64,000 nucleotides of DNA from an uncultured Isosphaeraceae bacterium (GCA_945957605.1 CAMFLR010000011.1:124001-188000), one strand, 5' to 3'. Positions 37,048 to 45,013 are shown, numbered from the stretch's first letter. Notes: generated from the letters alone by a model not told the origin. Numbers and translations are program-made.

Positions 37048-37820
37048 GCGATCAACAATCTCTTGCACCAGGCCCTGACGGCTGGCTGCTCGCCCCTGCT
37101 GGAGCCATCATTCATCGCGAAGCCCGCGTCGCCGTGATTGCTGACGTTCATCTCGGTTACGAATGGTCGCGCGGGCATAGCGGCGACATAGTTCCTGCGC
37201 ATTCGCTGCGAGAAACTTTGGCTGGGCTCGAGGGCCTCACTTCACTCGGCTGCTTCCACCAACTTATGGTCGCGGGCGATCTCGTCGAATCGCCACTACC
37301 TTGCCGCAAAACCGAGCACGATGTTGCCGCGTTTGAACAATGGCTCGATTCTCGCGGGATTCGCCTCCGCAGGGTGCTGGGCAACCACGACGGCACGCGT
37401 GGCGAAAAGGCGATCGTCGTTGCCGGGTGGACCATCGTCCACGGCCACGTTAAACATCGTGCATCGAAATTAATTACAGGGCACGACCACCCGGTTTTAT
37501 CGATCGCAGGCGTACGGTCGCGCTGCATTCTCGCAGGACCAAGCCGGATCATTCTGCCAGCATTCACGTCCAACGCGGCAGGTCGAAACGTTGCCGAGGC
37601 GACGTTGCCGAAGCACTGGCGCAATCACGACCTCGAATGCTGGGCCGCGACGGGCAATCGCATGCTCAATTTTGGACGAGTCGATTCGCTGCACGAGCGA
37701 CTTGCCGGGGCGGCTATTGCTGGCGCACCGGCAGTTCCAGGACGATCGTCGAACTCTGGCCCGACTCGATCTCGAATCGTGCTGCGCCGCCAAGGCGCTC
37801 GCAAATCGTCGCAGCCATAG
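37044..37820 (+). CDS. pdeM: PdeM-like metallophosphoesterase (ligase-associated DNA repair)
   Basis: 258 residues of the COG1407 calcineurin-like family. Metal ligands in VIADVHLGYEW, MVAGDLVES, RVLGNHDG, IVHGHVKH and TGHDHP. Starts within the helicase stop (ATGA overlap). COG1407 proteins (PdeM) accompany Lhr-type helicases in a bacterial DNA-damage module, so the pair supports both annotations. The last ~35 residues (from about 223) are Ser/Arg-rich and lie antisense to the end of the convergent histidine-kinase gene; the family is usually shorter, so this tail may be an extension created by loss of an earlier stop. Confidence 0.85.
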   Translation: MSDQQSLAPGPDGWLLAPAGAIIHREARVAVIADVHLGYEWSRGHSGDIVPAHSLRETLAGLEGLTSLGCFHQLMVAGDLVESPLPCRKTEHDVAAFEQWLDSRGIRLRRVLGNHDGTRGEKAIVVAGWTIVHGHVKHRASKLITGHDHPVLSIAGVRSRCILAGPSRIILPAFTSNAAGRNVAEATLPKHWRNHDLECWAATGNRMLNFGRVDSLHERLAGAAIAGAPAVPGRSSNSGPTRSRIVLRRQGARKSSQP

Positions 37821-38565
37821 CGAGGTCAAGCCCACGCCGCTCCGAAACCGAGGCAACAAGCCGCTCGTAGCGTTCAAGGTTGTCGCACTGCGACTTCACG
37901 GACGGCGGCGAAGGCTGCTCGACGGTGATTTCGACAATCCAGCTCTGCTCCGTTCCCCGCGACACGATTCGGATCGGCTTGCTCGACGCGAGCGCGGCAT
38001 TGCCGATCGCGTGCACGAGCGCGAAACGCGTCAGCGTCGGATTAAGCGTGACTGCTCCCGGAGTTGAGGGATCGAGCTCAAACTTTGCCGGAAACGCCTT
38101 TTCGAGCGATTTCGGTCCCCGCTCGCTCATCACGTCTTCAAGGAATCGGCCGGGATCGAACTCCTGCGGACGATTTCCCTGCGTCGAGTCGTGTAGACGC
38201 GAGAAGTCGCTCAACAGCGTGAGAATCCGCTCGATTTGCGTGAAATTCTCACGGAGAAAATCCAGATCTTCTTGAATCGGCGACTTAACCGACGGTGGCA
38301 TCTGCTCGATGACCCGCAACGTAAGTCCAATCACGTTGAGCGGGTTGCGAATATCGTGCACCACGGTCGTCAGCAAGCGTGCGTCAATCGGAATCGACGA
38401 TCCGCTCGTTTCACGCGAGGTTTCCACCACTTGACTTGTGCGCCCGTTGCCAGTCGCGACATCGCGCGTCACCGAATCGGCATCGGACAAACTCACCGGC
38501 GTCACAACCGCCGCCAACGCCGGATTGCCGAGCGAAGAACCGACGTCTGTTTTTCCGGCGCTCAT
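37714..38565 (-). CDS. Sensor histidine kinase without transmembrane region
   Basis: 283 residues. About 60 residues of low-complexity leader, then a DHp helix with His70 in VVHDIRNPLNVIG, and a HATPase_c domain: N-box near FALVHAIGNAALAS (Asn), and a G1/G2-like RRGLDLAMAATICERLGGAA...STIVLELP. No membrane segment, PAS or GAF domain is visible, so input must come from a partner or the leader. It is divergent from a sigma-54 response regulator 427 bases away, its likely partner, and its 3' end overlaps the convergent PdeM gene by 107 bases. Confidence 0.87.
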   Translation of the reverse strand: MSAGKTDVGSSLGNPALAAVVTPVSLSDADSVTRDVATGNGRTSQVVETSRETSGSSIPIDARLLTTVVHDIRNPLNVIGLTLRVIEQMPPSVKSPIQEDLDFLRENFTQIERILTLLSDFSRLHDSTQGNRPQEFDPGRFLEDVMSERGPKSLEKAFPAKFELDPSTPGAVTLNPTLTRFALVHAIGNAALASSKPIRIVSRGTEQSWIVEITVEQPSPPSVKSQCDNLERYERLVASVSERRGLDLAMAATICERLGGAARFEIESGQSSTIVLELPVRQQ

Positions 38566-38992
38566 CGGCTCGACTCCGCTGGCTTAATCATTCACTCACC
38601 CCTTCCGAACAGCTTACTTAAAACAAAACTGTCCATAAAAAGGGCGACGCGTGGACTACAGGCATCGAATCGCACACACTGGGAAAGGCGTTGCACAATC
38701 TCTTTCGTACACTAAGCGAGAAATCCCGATTTTCTCGCAAAGTAATGCGCGCAACCAGACCCATTCGCGGACTTGCTGTTATGTCAGCAATCATTGTGCC
38801 AACGAAAAACTGACCGGATGAACAGGATGTAACCGGCAGTTTGGTTCCTTTTGCGAACGGATTTGCCGATGCGACACTTGAATCGGAGCGCGTGATGTTG
38901 AAGAATCAACTATCGGCGTCCAGTCGCGCAAAGGTTCGTGCGATTTCCCCCCGGAAGCGACGCGTAGCCCACGCAAGCTGTCAAAGAGAAAC
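38566..38992. other. Divergent intergenic region between kinase and response regulator
   Basis: 427 bases with a good -24/-12 match at 38679-38695 reading toward the regulator. No other gene or repeat was recognised. Confidence 0.6.
38679..38695 (+). promoter_or_regulatory. Sigma-54-type promoter ahead of the response regulator
   Basis: CTGGGAAAGGCGTTGCA: GG and GC dinucleotides are exactly 10 bases apart as in the -24/-12 consensus, with intact TTGCA. Start would be near 38706, leaving a leader of about 285 bases. Confidence 0.55.
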
Positions 38993-40387
38993 ATGCGCCG
39001 AAACGTTTTGCTTGTCGATGACGATCCGTACAGTACGACACAACTTCGCAAACTCCTCGAATCCGAGGCGATCAGGGTTGATACGGTCTCGAACGGCCAG
39101 GAAGCGCTCTCTGCGCTTTCGATCAAGGACTACAGCGTTCTGATCACCGACCTGCGCATGCCCGGAATGGGCGGCATGGATCTGATTCGCGAGATCGCCA
39201 ACCGCCGGCTGCTGGTCACGCCGATCGTCACCACGGCGTTCGGCTCGATCGATCGAGTCGTCGAGGCGATGCGTCTGGGTGCCTACGACTTCCTGACCAA
39301 GCCAATCGACCCCACCAACCTGCAAATCGTCATCGATCGCGCGCTCAAGAAACGCGAACTGCAAGACGAAGTCATTCAATTACGTCAACAATTAAAAGAA
39401 AATTACAGTTTTCATAGCATTCTTAGCAAAAACCCCAGGATGCATTCAATCTTTGAATTGGTGCGTCATGTGGGTGGTACGAAAAGCACCGTACTCATCG
39501 AGGGTGAAACTGGTACGGGCAAAGAGTTGATCGCAAAAGCGGTGCATTTTTCGAGCGAGGATCGGCAAGGAAATCTGATCGCAATCAACTGCGCATCGCT
39601 GCCAGAAAGCCTGCTCGAATCTGAACTCTTCGGCCATGAAAAAGGTGCGTTCACCTCGGCCGACGCCAGGCGCAAGGGACGCTTCGAACTCGCCGACAAG
39701 GGAACGATTTTCCTCGACGAAATTGGCGACATTTCCGCTGCGATGCAGGCCAAACTGCTTCGCGTATTGCAGGAACGCAGGTTCGAACGAGTAGGTGGTC
39801 ACGAGAGCCTCGAGGTTGATATTCGCGTCGTCGCAGCGACGAACAAGAGCCTCGAAAATATGGTGAAGGAAGGAAAATTCCGCGAGGATCTGTATTATCG
39901 CCTCAACGTCATCAAGATCGACGTTCCCCCATTGCGCGAGCGTCCCGAAGACATTCCGCTGTTAGTCACGCACTTCCTCAACAAATACGCGCGGTTCGGC
40001 GAACCGGCCAAGCGCGTTGCTCCCGAAACGATGGAACGGCTGCTCGCCTATCGCTGGCCCGGGAACATTCGCGAGCTCGAAAACGCGATTGAGCGTGCGG
40101 CCGTGACAACCGTCGGCGACACGATTCTTCCCGACTATCTCCCGCCGCGCGTGACGGGGATGGCTCACGAGGAAAAGCCACGATTTGAAATCGACCTGAA
40201 GCACCCGCTGCCTTTTTACCTCCAAAAGGCGACCGAGCAAATCGAACGAGAGTACATCACGAAGGCATTGGAAAAGACGCACGGGAACGTCGGTCGATGC
40301 GCTGAGCTTTGCGGTCTGTCGCGGAGGTCGATCTCAGGTAAGATCAGTCAATATGAGATTAATAAGTATCCGTTCAAGGCAAGGTAG
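38993..40387 (+). CDS. Sigma-54-dependent response regulator, NtrC family
   Basis: 464 residues. REC domain with Asp10/Asp11 and phosphoacceptor Asp53 (VLITDLRMPG), Thr/Lys switch residues (LTKP), then an AAA+ sigma-54 activator domain: Walker A GETGTGKE at 171-178, the sigma-54-contact loop as GAFTSA at 218-223 (the usual form is GAFTGA), Walker B TIFLDEIGDI, arginine finger region FREDLYYRLNVI, and a C-terminal Fis-type HTH (VGRCAELCGLSRRSISGKI). It is divergent from the histidine kinase. A Ser at the fifth loop position is known in some activators and usually remains functional. Confidence 0.94.
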   Translation: MRRNVLLVDDDPYSTTQLRKLLESEAIRVDTVSNGQEALSALSIKDYSVLITDLRMPGMGGMDLIREIANRRLLVTPIVTTAFGSIDRVVEAMRLGAYDFLTKPIDPTNLQIVIDRALKKRELQDEVIQLRQQLKENYSFHSILSKNPRMHSIFELVRHVGGTKSTVLIEGETGTGKELIAKAVHFSSEDRQGNLIAINCASLPESLLESELFGHEKGAFTSADARRKGRFELADKGTIFLDEIGDISAAMQAKLLRVLQERRFERVGGHESLEVDIRVVAATNKSLENMVKEGKFREDLYYRLNVIKIDVPPLRERPEDIPLLVTHFLNKYARFGEPAKRVAPETMERLLAYRWPGNIRELENAIERAAVTTVGDTILPDYLPPRVTGMAHEEKPRFEIDLKHPLPFYLQKATEQIEREYITKALEKTHGNVGRCAELCGLSRRSISGKISQYEINKYPFKAR

Positions 40388-40452
40388 CCGTCTTATCATC
40401 GCTCCGCCGCGCCCGAGTCACGTCGCGAGCGCGGACGAACATCGGAGGCCGA

Positions 40453-40932
40453 GTGGACATTCTCGAACGATTGGAACTCGCCGGGTGGTCTCTTGAGAGA
40501 CGCGACGGCCAGCCGTTGCGATTGCCGCCCGAGCTAATCGCTCGTCATCCCGCAATACCCGCAAGTTTGCTTTGGTTTCTCGATCGCGTTTCGTCGTGTA
40601 TCAACGCTAAACAGACCGCATGGTTCCTCTGCGAAGCCGATTTTTGCGGAACGAGCGACTCAGCCTTTCGGTGGGATGAGTGGGAGCAACTCTCACTCGA
40701 ATCCGTCGGCGACGATGCTGAATGGGCATCCAGCGTGCGGGCGTTCTGGGATGTACACCTTCCGTTTCTACTTTCGGTCGAAGATGGCTATGCGTATCAC
40801 GCGATCGCCACGTCGGGCGATAACCTTGGCAAAGTAGTATTCGGCAGGGAGCCCGAATTTGAAGAGGCCGACGTCGTGGCCGAATCGTTCGAAGAGTTTT
40901 TGGGACAGCTCGCGAACCGACCTGCGAACTAA
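40453..40932 (+). CDS. SUKH (SMI1/KNR4) superfamily protein
   Basis: 159 residues with a GTG start and GGAGG just upstream. The pattern LPPELIARHPAIPASLLWFL, then FCGTSDSAFRWDEWEQLSLE, FWDVHLPFLLSVEDGYAYHAIA and VVFGREPEFEEADVVAESFEEFL is the SMI1/KNR4 fold used mostly as immunity proteins to secreted nuclease toxins. No cognate toxin is visible in the window. It opens a run of small + strand genes. Confidence 0.83.
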   Translation: MDILERLELAGWSLERRDGQPLRLPPELIARHPAIPASLLWFLDRVSSCINAKQTAWFLCEADFCGTSDSAFRWDEWEQLSLESVGDDAEWASSVRAFWDVHLPFLLSVEDGYAYHAIATSGDNLGKVVFGREPEFEEADVVAESFEEFLGQLANRPAN

Positions 40933-40978
40933 CGGATTGCGGATTGTCTGCCGGCAGCTTCGCTCGTAGGCTTTCCCC

Positions 40979-41248
40979 ATGAATTCAGGTCTTCTCACAG
41001 CCTACTGGATCGAATCGCCCAACCGCGGTGGCCCGCTCGGCTTCGGAGTTACAGCGCATAGCATCGACGACGCCCTGGGCATCATTCGCTTTTTTGGTTA
41101 CACGAACTACTTGCCGGCGGATCTCGCGTCGCTCAAGATCATCGAAGGCGTTCGATACCACGACCTGGAAGCGAACCACATTCGCCCGAATATGGGACCA
41201 ATCGTGGTGCGGGGAATGTGGTATCCATTCGTCCGACTCGGGATGTGA
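40979..41248 (+). CDS. Small conserved-looking protein, function unknown
   Basis: 89 residues, 46 bases after the SUKH gene. Soluble, with a regular alpha/beta pattern (LTAYWIESPNRGGPLGFGVT, DDALGIIRFFGYTNYLPADL, NMGPIVVRGMWYPFVRLGM). It resembles small planctomycete hypotheticals ending in 'GPIVVRGMWYPF'; this recall is unverified. The coupling with SUKH suggests an accessory immunity-like role at best. Confidence 0.7.
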   Translation: MNSGLLTAYWIESPNRGGPLGFGVTAHSIDDALGIIRFFGYTNYLPADLASLKIIEGVRYHDLEANHIRPNMGPIVVRGMWYPFVRLGM

Positions 41249-41342
41249 CGCACCGCTCTACGAGCCCCTGGCGCCGCGTTTCAGATCACCAGGAACGGCT
41301 CCGCTACCAGTTTGCCGCCATCTGTTTTGGAGGGCTTTGAAC

Positions 41343-41783
41343 ATGCGGCGACGTGGTTTGGTCAAAATACTGGTCGTTCTATGCTTCGCCGGTTGCGCAG
41401 ACAAGCCTCAAGCTCGGCAACCCGCGGCGGCAGCTAAACCTGCGACGAAGGGAGCCGTACTCACCAAGCCGATCGGCATTGCGACGGTTCAAGGTGCGTT
41501 CACGCCGCTCATCAATGCTGGCCAGCCCCTTCCATTCACGTTCTCTGATACGTTCACAAATAAAACCAATGGTGGTCCCGAGATTCTTGTCCATCTCATG
41601 CAAAAGGACGAAACAGGTACTGAAACGATCGCCTCACTGATCATTGCGATCCCACCTGTCGCAGATAATGCGTTGCAAGTTACGGTCACACTAAAAATCG
41701 CGTCCGATAGGAAAATGACGGTCAAAACAACCGTTGCTCAAACTGCGAAAGTTCAGGAGTTCGGCCCGTTTCCTGTGGACTGA
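41343..41783 (+). CDS. Lipoprotein with isolated Hsp70 substrate-binding-domain-like module
   Basis: 146 residues. Signal peptide with lipobox LCFAGC (Cys18), then an Ala/Pro/Lys linker to about residue 40. Residues 42-135 follow the beta-sandwich substrate-binding domain of DnaK: PIGIATVQGAFTPLINAGQP matches the start of that domain (DnaK: LSLGIETxGGxMTxLI), then a beta-rich LVHLMQKDE segment, SLIIAIPPV (DnaK SLGxFxLxGIPPA) and LQVTVTLKIASDRKMTVKTT (DnaK IEVTFDIDADGILxVSA). There is no ATPase domain and no helical lid. The comparison is by eye. The frame is open upstream to 41028 but only the ATG at 41343 gives a signal peptide. Confidence 0.78.
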   Translation: MRRRGLVKILVVLCFAGCADKPQARQPAAAAKPATKGAVLTKPIGIATVQGAFTPLINAGQPLPFTFSDTFTNKTNGGPEILVHLMQKDETGTETIASLIIAIPPVADNALQVTVTLKIASDRKMTVKTTVAQTAKVQEFGPFPVD

Positions 41784-41855
41784 TACATCGCTCCGACTTC
41801 GAAAACCGTTGCGGTTTCTGCAGAACTTCTCATGAGGTCGACGATCGGAAGTATC

Positions 41856-42032
41856 ATGATTCGACTTCGGATCCGATTGGGCGTTTTCATGTTGCTGATC
41901 GCGATCATGGCCCTGTACATGGTTGTGCTCATCGAGCGGCATCGCAACATCGCACTGCTCGATGAAGTACAACGGCACCAGTCCAAGTTGACGCTGCCGA
42001 AGCCCGAACCACCCACCTATCACCGAACTTGA
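41856..42032 (+). CDS. Small single-span membrane protein
   Basis: 58 residues from the ATG at 41856 (an ATG at 41832 would add 8). Sequence MIRLRIRLGVFMLLIAIMAL then a Pro-rich tail; one transmembrane helix. Basic N-terminus followed by a helix recalls short planctomycete proteins that begin 'RFSLRTLLLLIAVVAL'. GGAAG lies 4 bases before the chosen ATG. Function unknown. Confidence 0.6.
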   Translation: MIRLRIRLGVFMLLIAIMALYMVVLIERHRNIALLDEVQRHQSKLTLPKPEPPTYHRT

Positions 42033-42139
42033 TCCAACAGCGGCGTGTCTCAGTACGCGTGCAGCCGTCTGTCGATCGTTGATAAGACTGCGCTTGGACG
42101 GCGTCGGTCGAGCAAATTTGAAACGCGGCGGAGGTCGCC

Positions 42140-42706
42140 GTGCACCGGTTCTGCCAGTACATATTAATCGCGTCGACGCTCGTTGGCTCGTGGCTTGGCA
42201 TGCAAGCTATCCACGAGTTGGGCCACGTGCTTGCCGCAATGCTAAGCGGAGGACGCGTTGCCCGCGTGGTCTTGCACCCGGTCGCCATTTCTCGGACCGA
42301 TTTCTCCTACAATCCGCATCCGCTTTTCGTTGCTTGGTCTGGACCCATATTCGGGATCTTACTGCCGCTAACCTTGTATGCAATTGCGGAATGGCGTCGG
42401 CTGCCGGGTGCGTTCGTGCTCCGATTCTTCGCTGGTTTCTGCCTCCTCGCCAACGGAGCGTATCTTGCATTCGGGTCGATCGATCGCGTCGGCGATGCCG
42501 GAGAGTTGATCCGTCTCGGCGCACCGGTCTGGACATTGTGGCTCTTGGGCGCAGTCTCCTGCCCGGCGGGATTGTGGCTCTGGCATCGGCAAGGACGTTA
42601 CTTTGGGTTGAGTAACCCGAGATGTGAAGTCTCGTGCGGTGTCGCTTTTTCCAGCATGGCTGTGTGTCTGCTGCTGGTTGTTGTCGGGCTTTGCTTGGGC
42701 GGATGA
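42140..42706 (+). CDS. Mini site-2-protease-like (M50) membrane protein
   Basis: 188 residues, GTG start with GGAGG 5 bases upstream. Four or five hydrophobic segments. The first carries HELGH (His25, Glu26, His29: IHELGHVLAAMLSGG), the HExxH zinc motif of membrane-embedded M50 proteases, and GPIFGILLPL echoes the 'GP' region after it. The usual second metal ligand (Asp in an LDG motif) is not evident, so activity is uncertain. Together with the next gene the pair overlaps no domain known to me. Confidence 0.68.
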   Translation: MHRFCQYILIASTLVGSWLGMQAIHELGHVLAAMLSGGRVARVVLHPVAISRTDFSYNPHPLFVAWSGPIFGILLPLTLYAIAEWRRLPGAFVLRFFAGFCLLANGAYLAFGSIDRVGDAGELIRLGAPVWTLWLLGAVSCPAGLWLWHRQGRYFGLSNPRCEVSCGVAFSSMAVCLLLVVVGLCLGG

Positions 42707-42725
42707 GATTCAGAGGAGGCTTGCT

Positions 42726-43478
42726 ATGTCATCTAACGATGAGCCACGGTTGCTCTATAATTTGTGGGCCAAGGAGGCCGCGGTGAACTCGCTGCCGCGC
42801 CCTCTCTGCAATTGCCTCGATCCTCAGTACGCCAAAAAGAAGTGGTCTGAATTGAAACTTCATGCCGAGGTACAAGACACCGATTGCTCTGGATGGCTCC
42901 GGTTACTCGAACTCATTGATGAGGCGGCAAGTGACCGACGCGAGGAGTTTTCGCCCGGTCGTCACATGACTCCTGAACAGTGGGCTCAAATCACGACACT
43001 GCCAGCCAGTATTGCCAAGCTCAAGGCGGTGAAACACTTCATTCTCTACGGTAGCAGTCTTGTCCGTATTCCTCCCGAAATCGGTGAAATGTCGTGCCTG
43101 GAACAATTCACTCCTTACACGTCCTATCGACTGCACTGGTTTCCTTATGAGATTACTCGATGCAAGAATCTTAAAAGGAGCACGGTAAGCACTCGCGCAC
43201 TTTATGGAAACCACAAATACCGGCCACCATTTCCGAGGCTGCCCCAACTTCTCGATGCATGCACAACAGGTAACTGCAGCGTCTGTGGGTCTCCGTTCGG
43301 CGATTCGCGGCCCATGCAATACTGGGTTTCGCTTCGAGTCGCTGCGGATGTGCTCCCATTACTGGTTTATACGTGTTCTATCGAATGTCGATCAAAAATT
43401 CCCAAGCCGCCTGAAAACTACGTTCCGTTGCCTCATCACGGTGGAATGAATTTGAATCAACCCAAAGCCAGTTGGTAG
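42726..43478 (+). CDS. Leucine-rich-repeat protein with C-terminal Cys pairs
   Basis: 250 residues with AGGAGG 7 bases before the ATG. An N-terminal helical part, then about three LRR-like repeats (LPASIAKLKAVKHFILYGSS, LVRIPPEIGEMSCLEQF, FPYEITRCKNLKRS) and a C-terminal CSVCGSPFG...YTCSIEC pattern with four cysteines, likely a metal-binding knuckle. Short LRR/zinc proteins of this sort accompany immunity-gene arrays; the function is unknown. Codons here are visibly more A/T-rich than in the housekeeping genes. The frame opens at 42624 inside the previous gene, but the ribosome site favours 42726. Confidence 0.7.
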   Translation: MSSNDEPRLLYNLWAKEAAVNSLPRPLCNCLDPQYAKKKWSELKLHAEVQDTDCSGWLRLLELIDEAASDRREEFSPGRHMTPEQWAQITTLPASIAKLKAVKHFILYGSSLVRIPPEIGEMSCLEQFTPYTSYRLHWFPYEITRCKNLKRSTVSTRALYGNHKYRPPFPRLPQLLDACTTGNCSVCGSPFGDSRPMQYWVSLRVAADVLPLLVYTCSIECRSKIPKPPENYVPLPHHGGMNLNQPKASW

Positions 43479-43499
43479 GTCTGCCAAAGGAGGAAAACC

Positions 43500-43716
43500 T
43501 TGATCCCCTACGAAGTGGTACGTCTCATCAGAATCGGCCCGGTGCGACTTGGAATACCGAGCCGAAATCCCAAGAGCGATGCCCGCGCTTCGCGAATCGT
43601 TTCGCAAAACTCGCGATGACAAACATGAAACCGACAACTTTTACGACCGTGGATATTTCGACTCGATTGCCGAAGGGAGGCGAACTACTTCGCAGAATTG
43701 GCCTTTCGCAAAATGA
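43500..43716 (+). pseudogene. Small gene interrupted by an apparent frameshift
   Basis: AAAGGAGG sits 6-7 bases before a TTG at 43500 that starts MIPYEVVRL..., but this frame runs into TGA after about 39 codons. In the +1 frame a coherent protein runs from about 43510 (KWYVSSESARCDLEYRAEIP) through RAMPALRESFRKTRDDKHET to DSIAEGRRTTSQNWPFAK and stops with a TGA that forms an ATGA overlap with the next gene. That coupling argues the +1 frame is the ancestral one, so a single-base change or sequencing error near 43512 likely split the gene. Alternatively it starts at a TTG at 43549. Confidence 0.5.
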
Positions 43717-44000
43717 GTGAAAATCGCGTCTACACAGTGAATGATCTGGTCCACTCGATCGAAGAGTTACACGGCCGGACTCTTCAGATTGCCTGCGTGC
43801 TGCATTTGGAATCCGAGGGCAATTTGATCTGGCACTTACCGGCGAGCGAACGCCACCCCAATTATCGCTCAAGCCTTTGGGCCCATTTCGATGAAGGGAC
43901 ACCGGAAAGGAGCGCGATCCAACCTGAAGCTTTCCGGTCGCGTCATGCTATTGTAACGGCAACTGTCGACAAGTATTTCACCGGTCATATGGGCTTGTGA
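43713..44000 (+). CDS. Small OB-fold-like protein, function unknown
   Basis: 95 residues starting MSENRVYTVNDLVHSIEEL, overlapping the stop of the broken gene by 4 bases. A mostly beta pattern (GRTLQIACVLHLES, HAIVTATVDKYFTGHMGL) suggests a small OB-like barrel. Homologous patterns occur in short proteins next to SUKH genes; I do not recognise a named family. Confidence 0.6.
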   Translation: MSENRVYTVNDLVHSIEELHGRTLQIACVLHLESEGNLIWHLPASERHPNYRSSLWAHFDEGTPERSAIQPEAFRSRHAIVTATVDKYFTGHMGL

Positions 44001-44134
44001 CCGGGGGCGGTTATTATCCACTCGATTGCGAAACACAAAAGAAACTGACCCAGATCACTAGGCCGCAACGAGGCGTTCATCAGAAAGTATGAGCAGGAAT
44101 CTCATCAAGAGATCTGAGCCAATGGAGGCATCAC

Positions 44135-44539
44135 ATGAATCGAGAGGCGATGAGCACGCTCAGCTCCTTTGGAGTGGGCATTCTCTGTATCGTCGTCGGC
44201 ATCATGGTCTTGACGGTGTTCTTCAAACTGCTAAACAGGCTGAGTCGCGAAGTGAAGCCAACGGCAATCACTCTAAGAGGCGTTCTCAAGAAGGATACCT
44301 GGGCCACGGTCCATATGACAGGACATACGACGTTTGAACATGTACGATTTATCGGTTTCACGAGTAACGAAAACTTCAAGACAGTTCTTCCCTTCGAGCT
44401 TCACGGAATGGTTATTCTCGAAGATAAGGAAGGGCGTCAATCGCTCGTTCGTGCAAAAGACATTCGCATGATTGTGATTGCTCCCCAGCACGAGAAAACG
44501 ATCGGCGAACCGGAGACGTTGCCTGATCCAGACATTTGA
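44135..44539 (+). CDS. Membrane-anchored small protein
   Basis: 134 residues; TGGAGG lies 6 bases before the ATG. One transmembrane helix (about 10-33, FGVGILCIVVGIMVLTVFF) then a soluble part with beta-rich VKPTAITLRGVLKKDTW and LPFELHGMVILEDKEGRQSL. Function unknown. Confidence 0.6.
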   Translation: MNREAMSTLSSFGVGILCIVVGIMVLTVFFKLLNRLSREVKPTAITLRGVLKKDTWATVHMTGHTTFEHVRFIGFTSNENFKTVLPFELHGMVILEDKEGRQSLVRAKDIRMIVIAPQHEKTIGEPETLPDPDI

Positions 44540-44581
44540 AGCGTGGGATTAGACCAGAGCACATAATTTACAACGGTAATC

Positions 44582-44992
44582 ATGGTCAATTTATTTGCAT
44601 GTAGCGGTCCCGGGGCGCACGCCACAATAGGCTTTAATATCATCGTGTCGTTCTTGGAAGCTGTAATTGTTGGGTTGCTTGTGAGAGCATCGCTTAGCCT
44701 CCGCCACAGGTTTATCCGGCGAATCGGGGGCTTGCCGCCCCATGGATTTGGCTTGCTGGTTCTGCATCCGGCCTGGTGGATCAGCGCACTCTTTCCCGCC
44801 CTCTGCTTCGGACTATTTGTTCTGCATCCTGCGTGGTGGATCAGTGCCGTTAACGGAGACTGTGGCCACTTCAAGATTCTCGCGTCCACGATCATCACGA
44901 TCGCGGCCGTCGTCCTCGTCTCAATTCAGGCGACAATCGATATCGCGACCAAACGCAGAACTACCAGCACCCATAAGTCGCCGACTCAGTAA
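44582..44992 (+). CDS. Doubtful membrane ORF containing a 20-residue repeat
   Basis: 136 residues with four or five hydrophobic stretches. Two adjacent copies of GFGLLVLHPAWWISALFPAL / CFGLFVLHPAWWISAVNGDC arise from a 60-base period in the DNA. No good ribosome site. The repeats and the preceding segment (44690-44860) look like a dispersed planctomycete intergenic repeat that happens to be open, so the ORF may not be a real gene. Confidence 0.3.
   Translation: MVNLFACSGPGAHATIGFNIIVSFLEAVIVGLLVRASLSLRHRFIRRIGGLPPHGFGLLVLHPAWWISALFPALCFGLFVLHPAWWISAVNGDCGHFKILASTIITIAAVVLVSIQATIDIATKRRTTSTHKSPTQ
44690..44860. repeat. Possible dispersed repeat, 60-base period inside
   Basis: TCTGCATCCGGCCTGGTGGA at 44761 and TCTGCATCCTGCGTGGTGGA at 44821 are near-identical. 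The flank GGTTTATCCGGCGAATCGGG is of a type I associate with planctomycete intergenic repeats; unverified. Confidence 0.4.
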
Positions 44993-45013
44993 TCCTTGCC
45001 TAAAACTCGACAC

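Noticed and set aside
43472-43720. 82-codon + strand ORF
   Set aside because: A third frame over the broken gene with less coherent sequence and no coupled stop/start.
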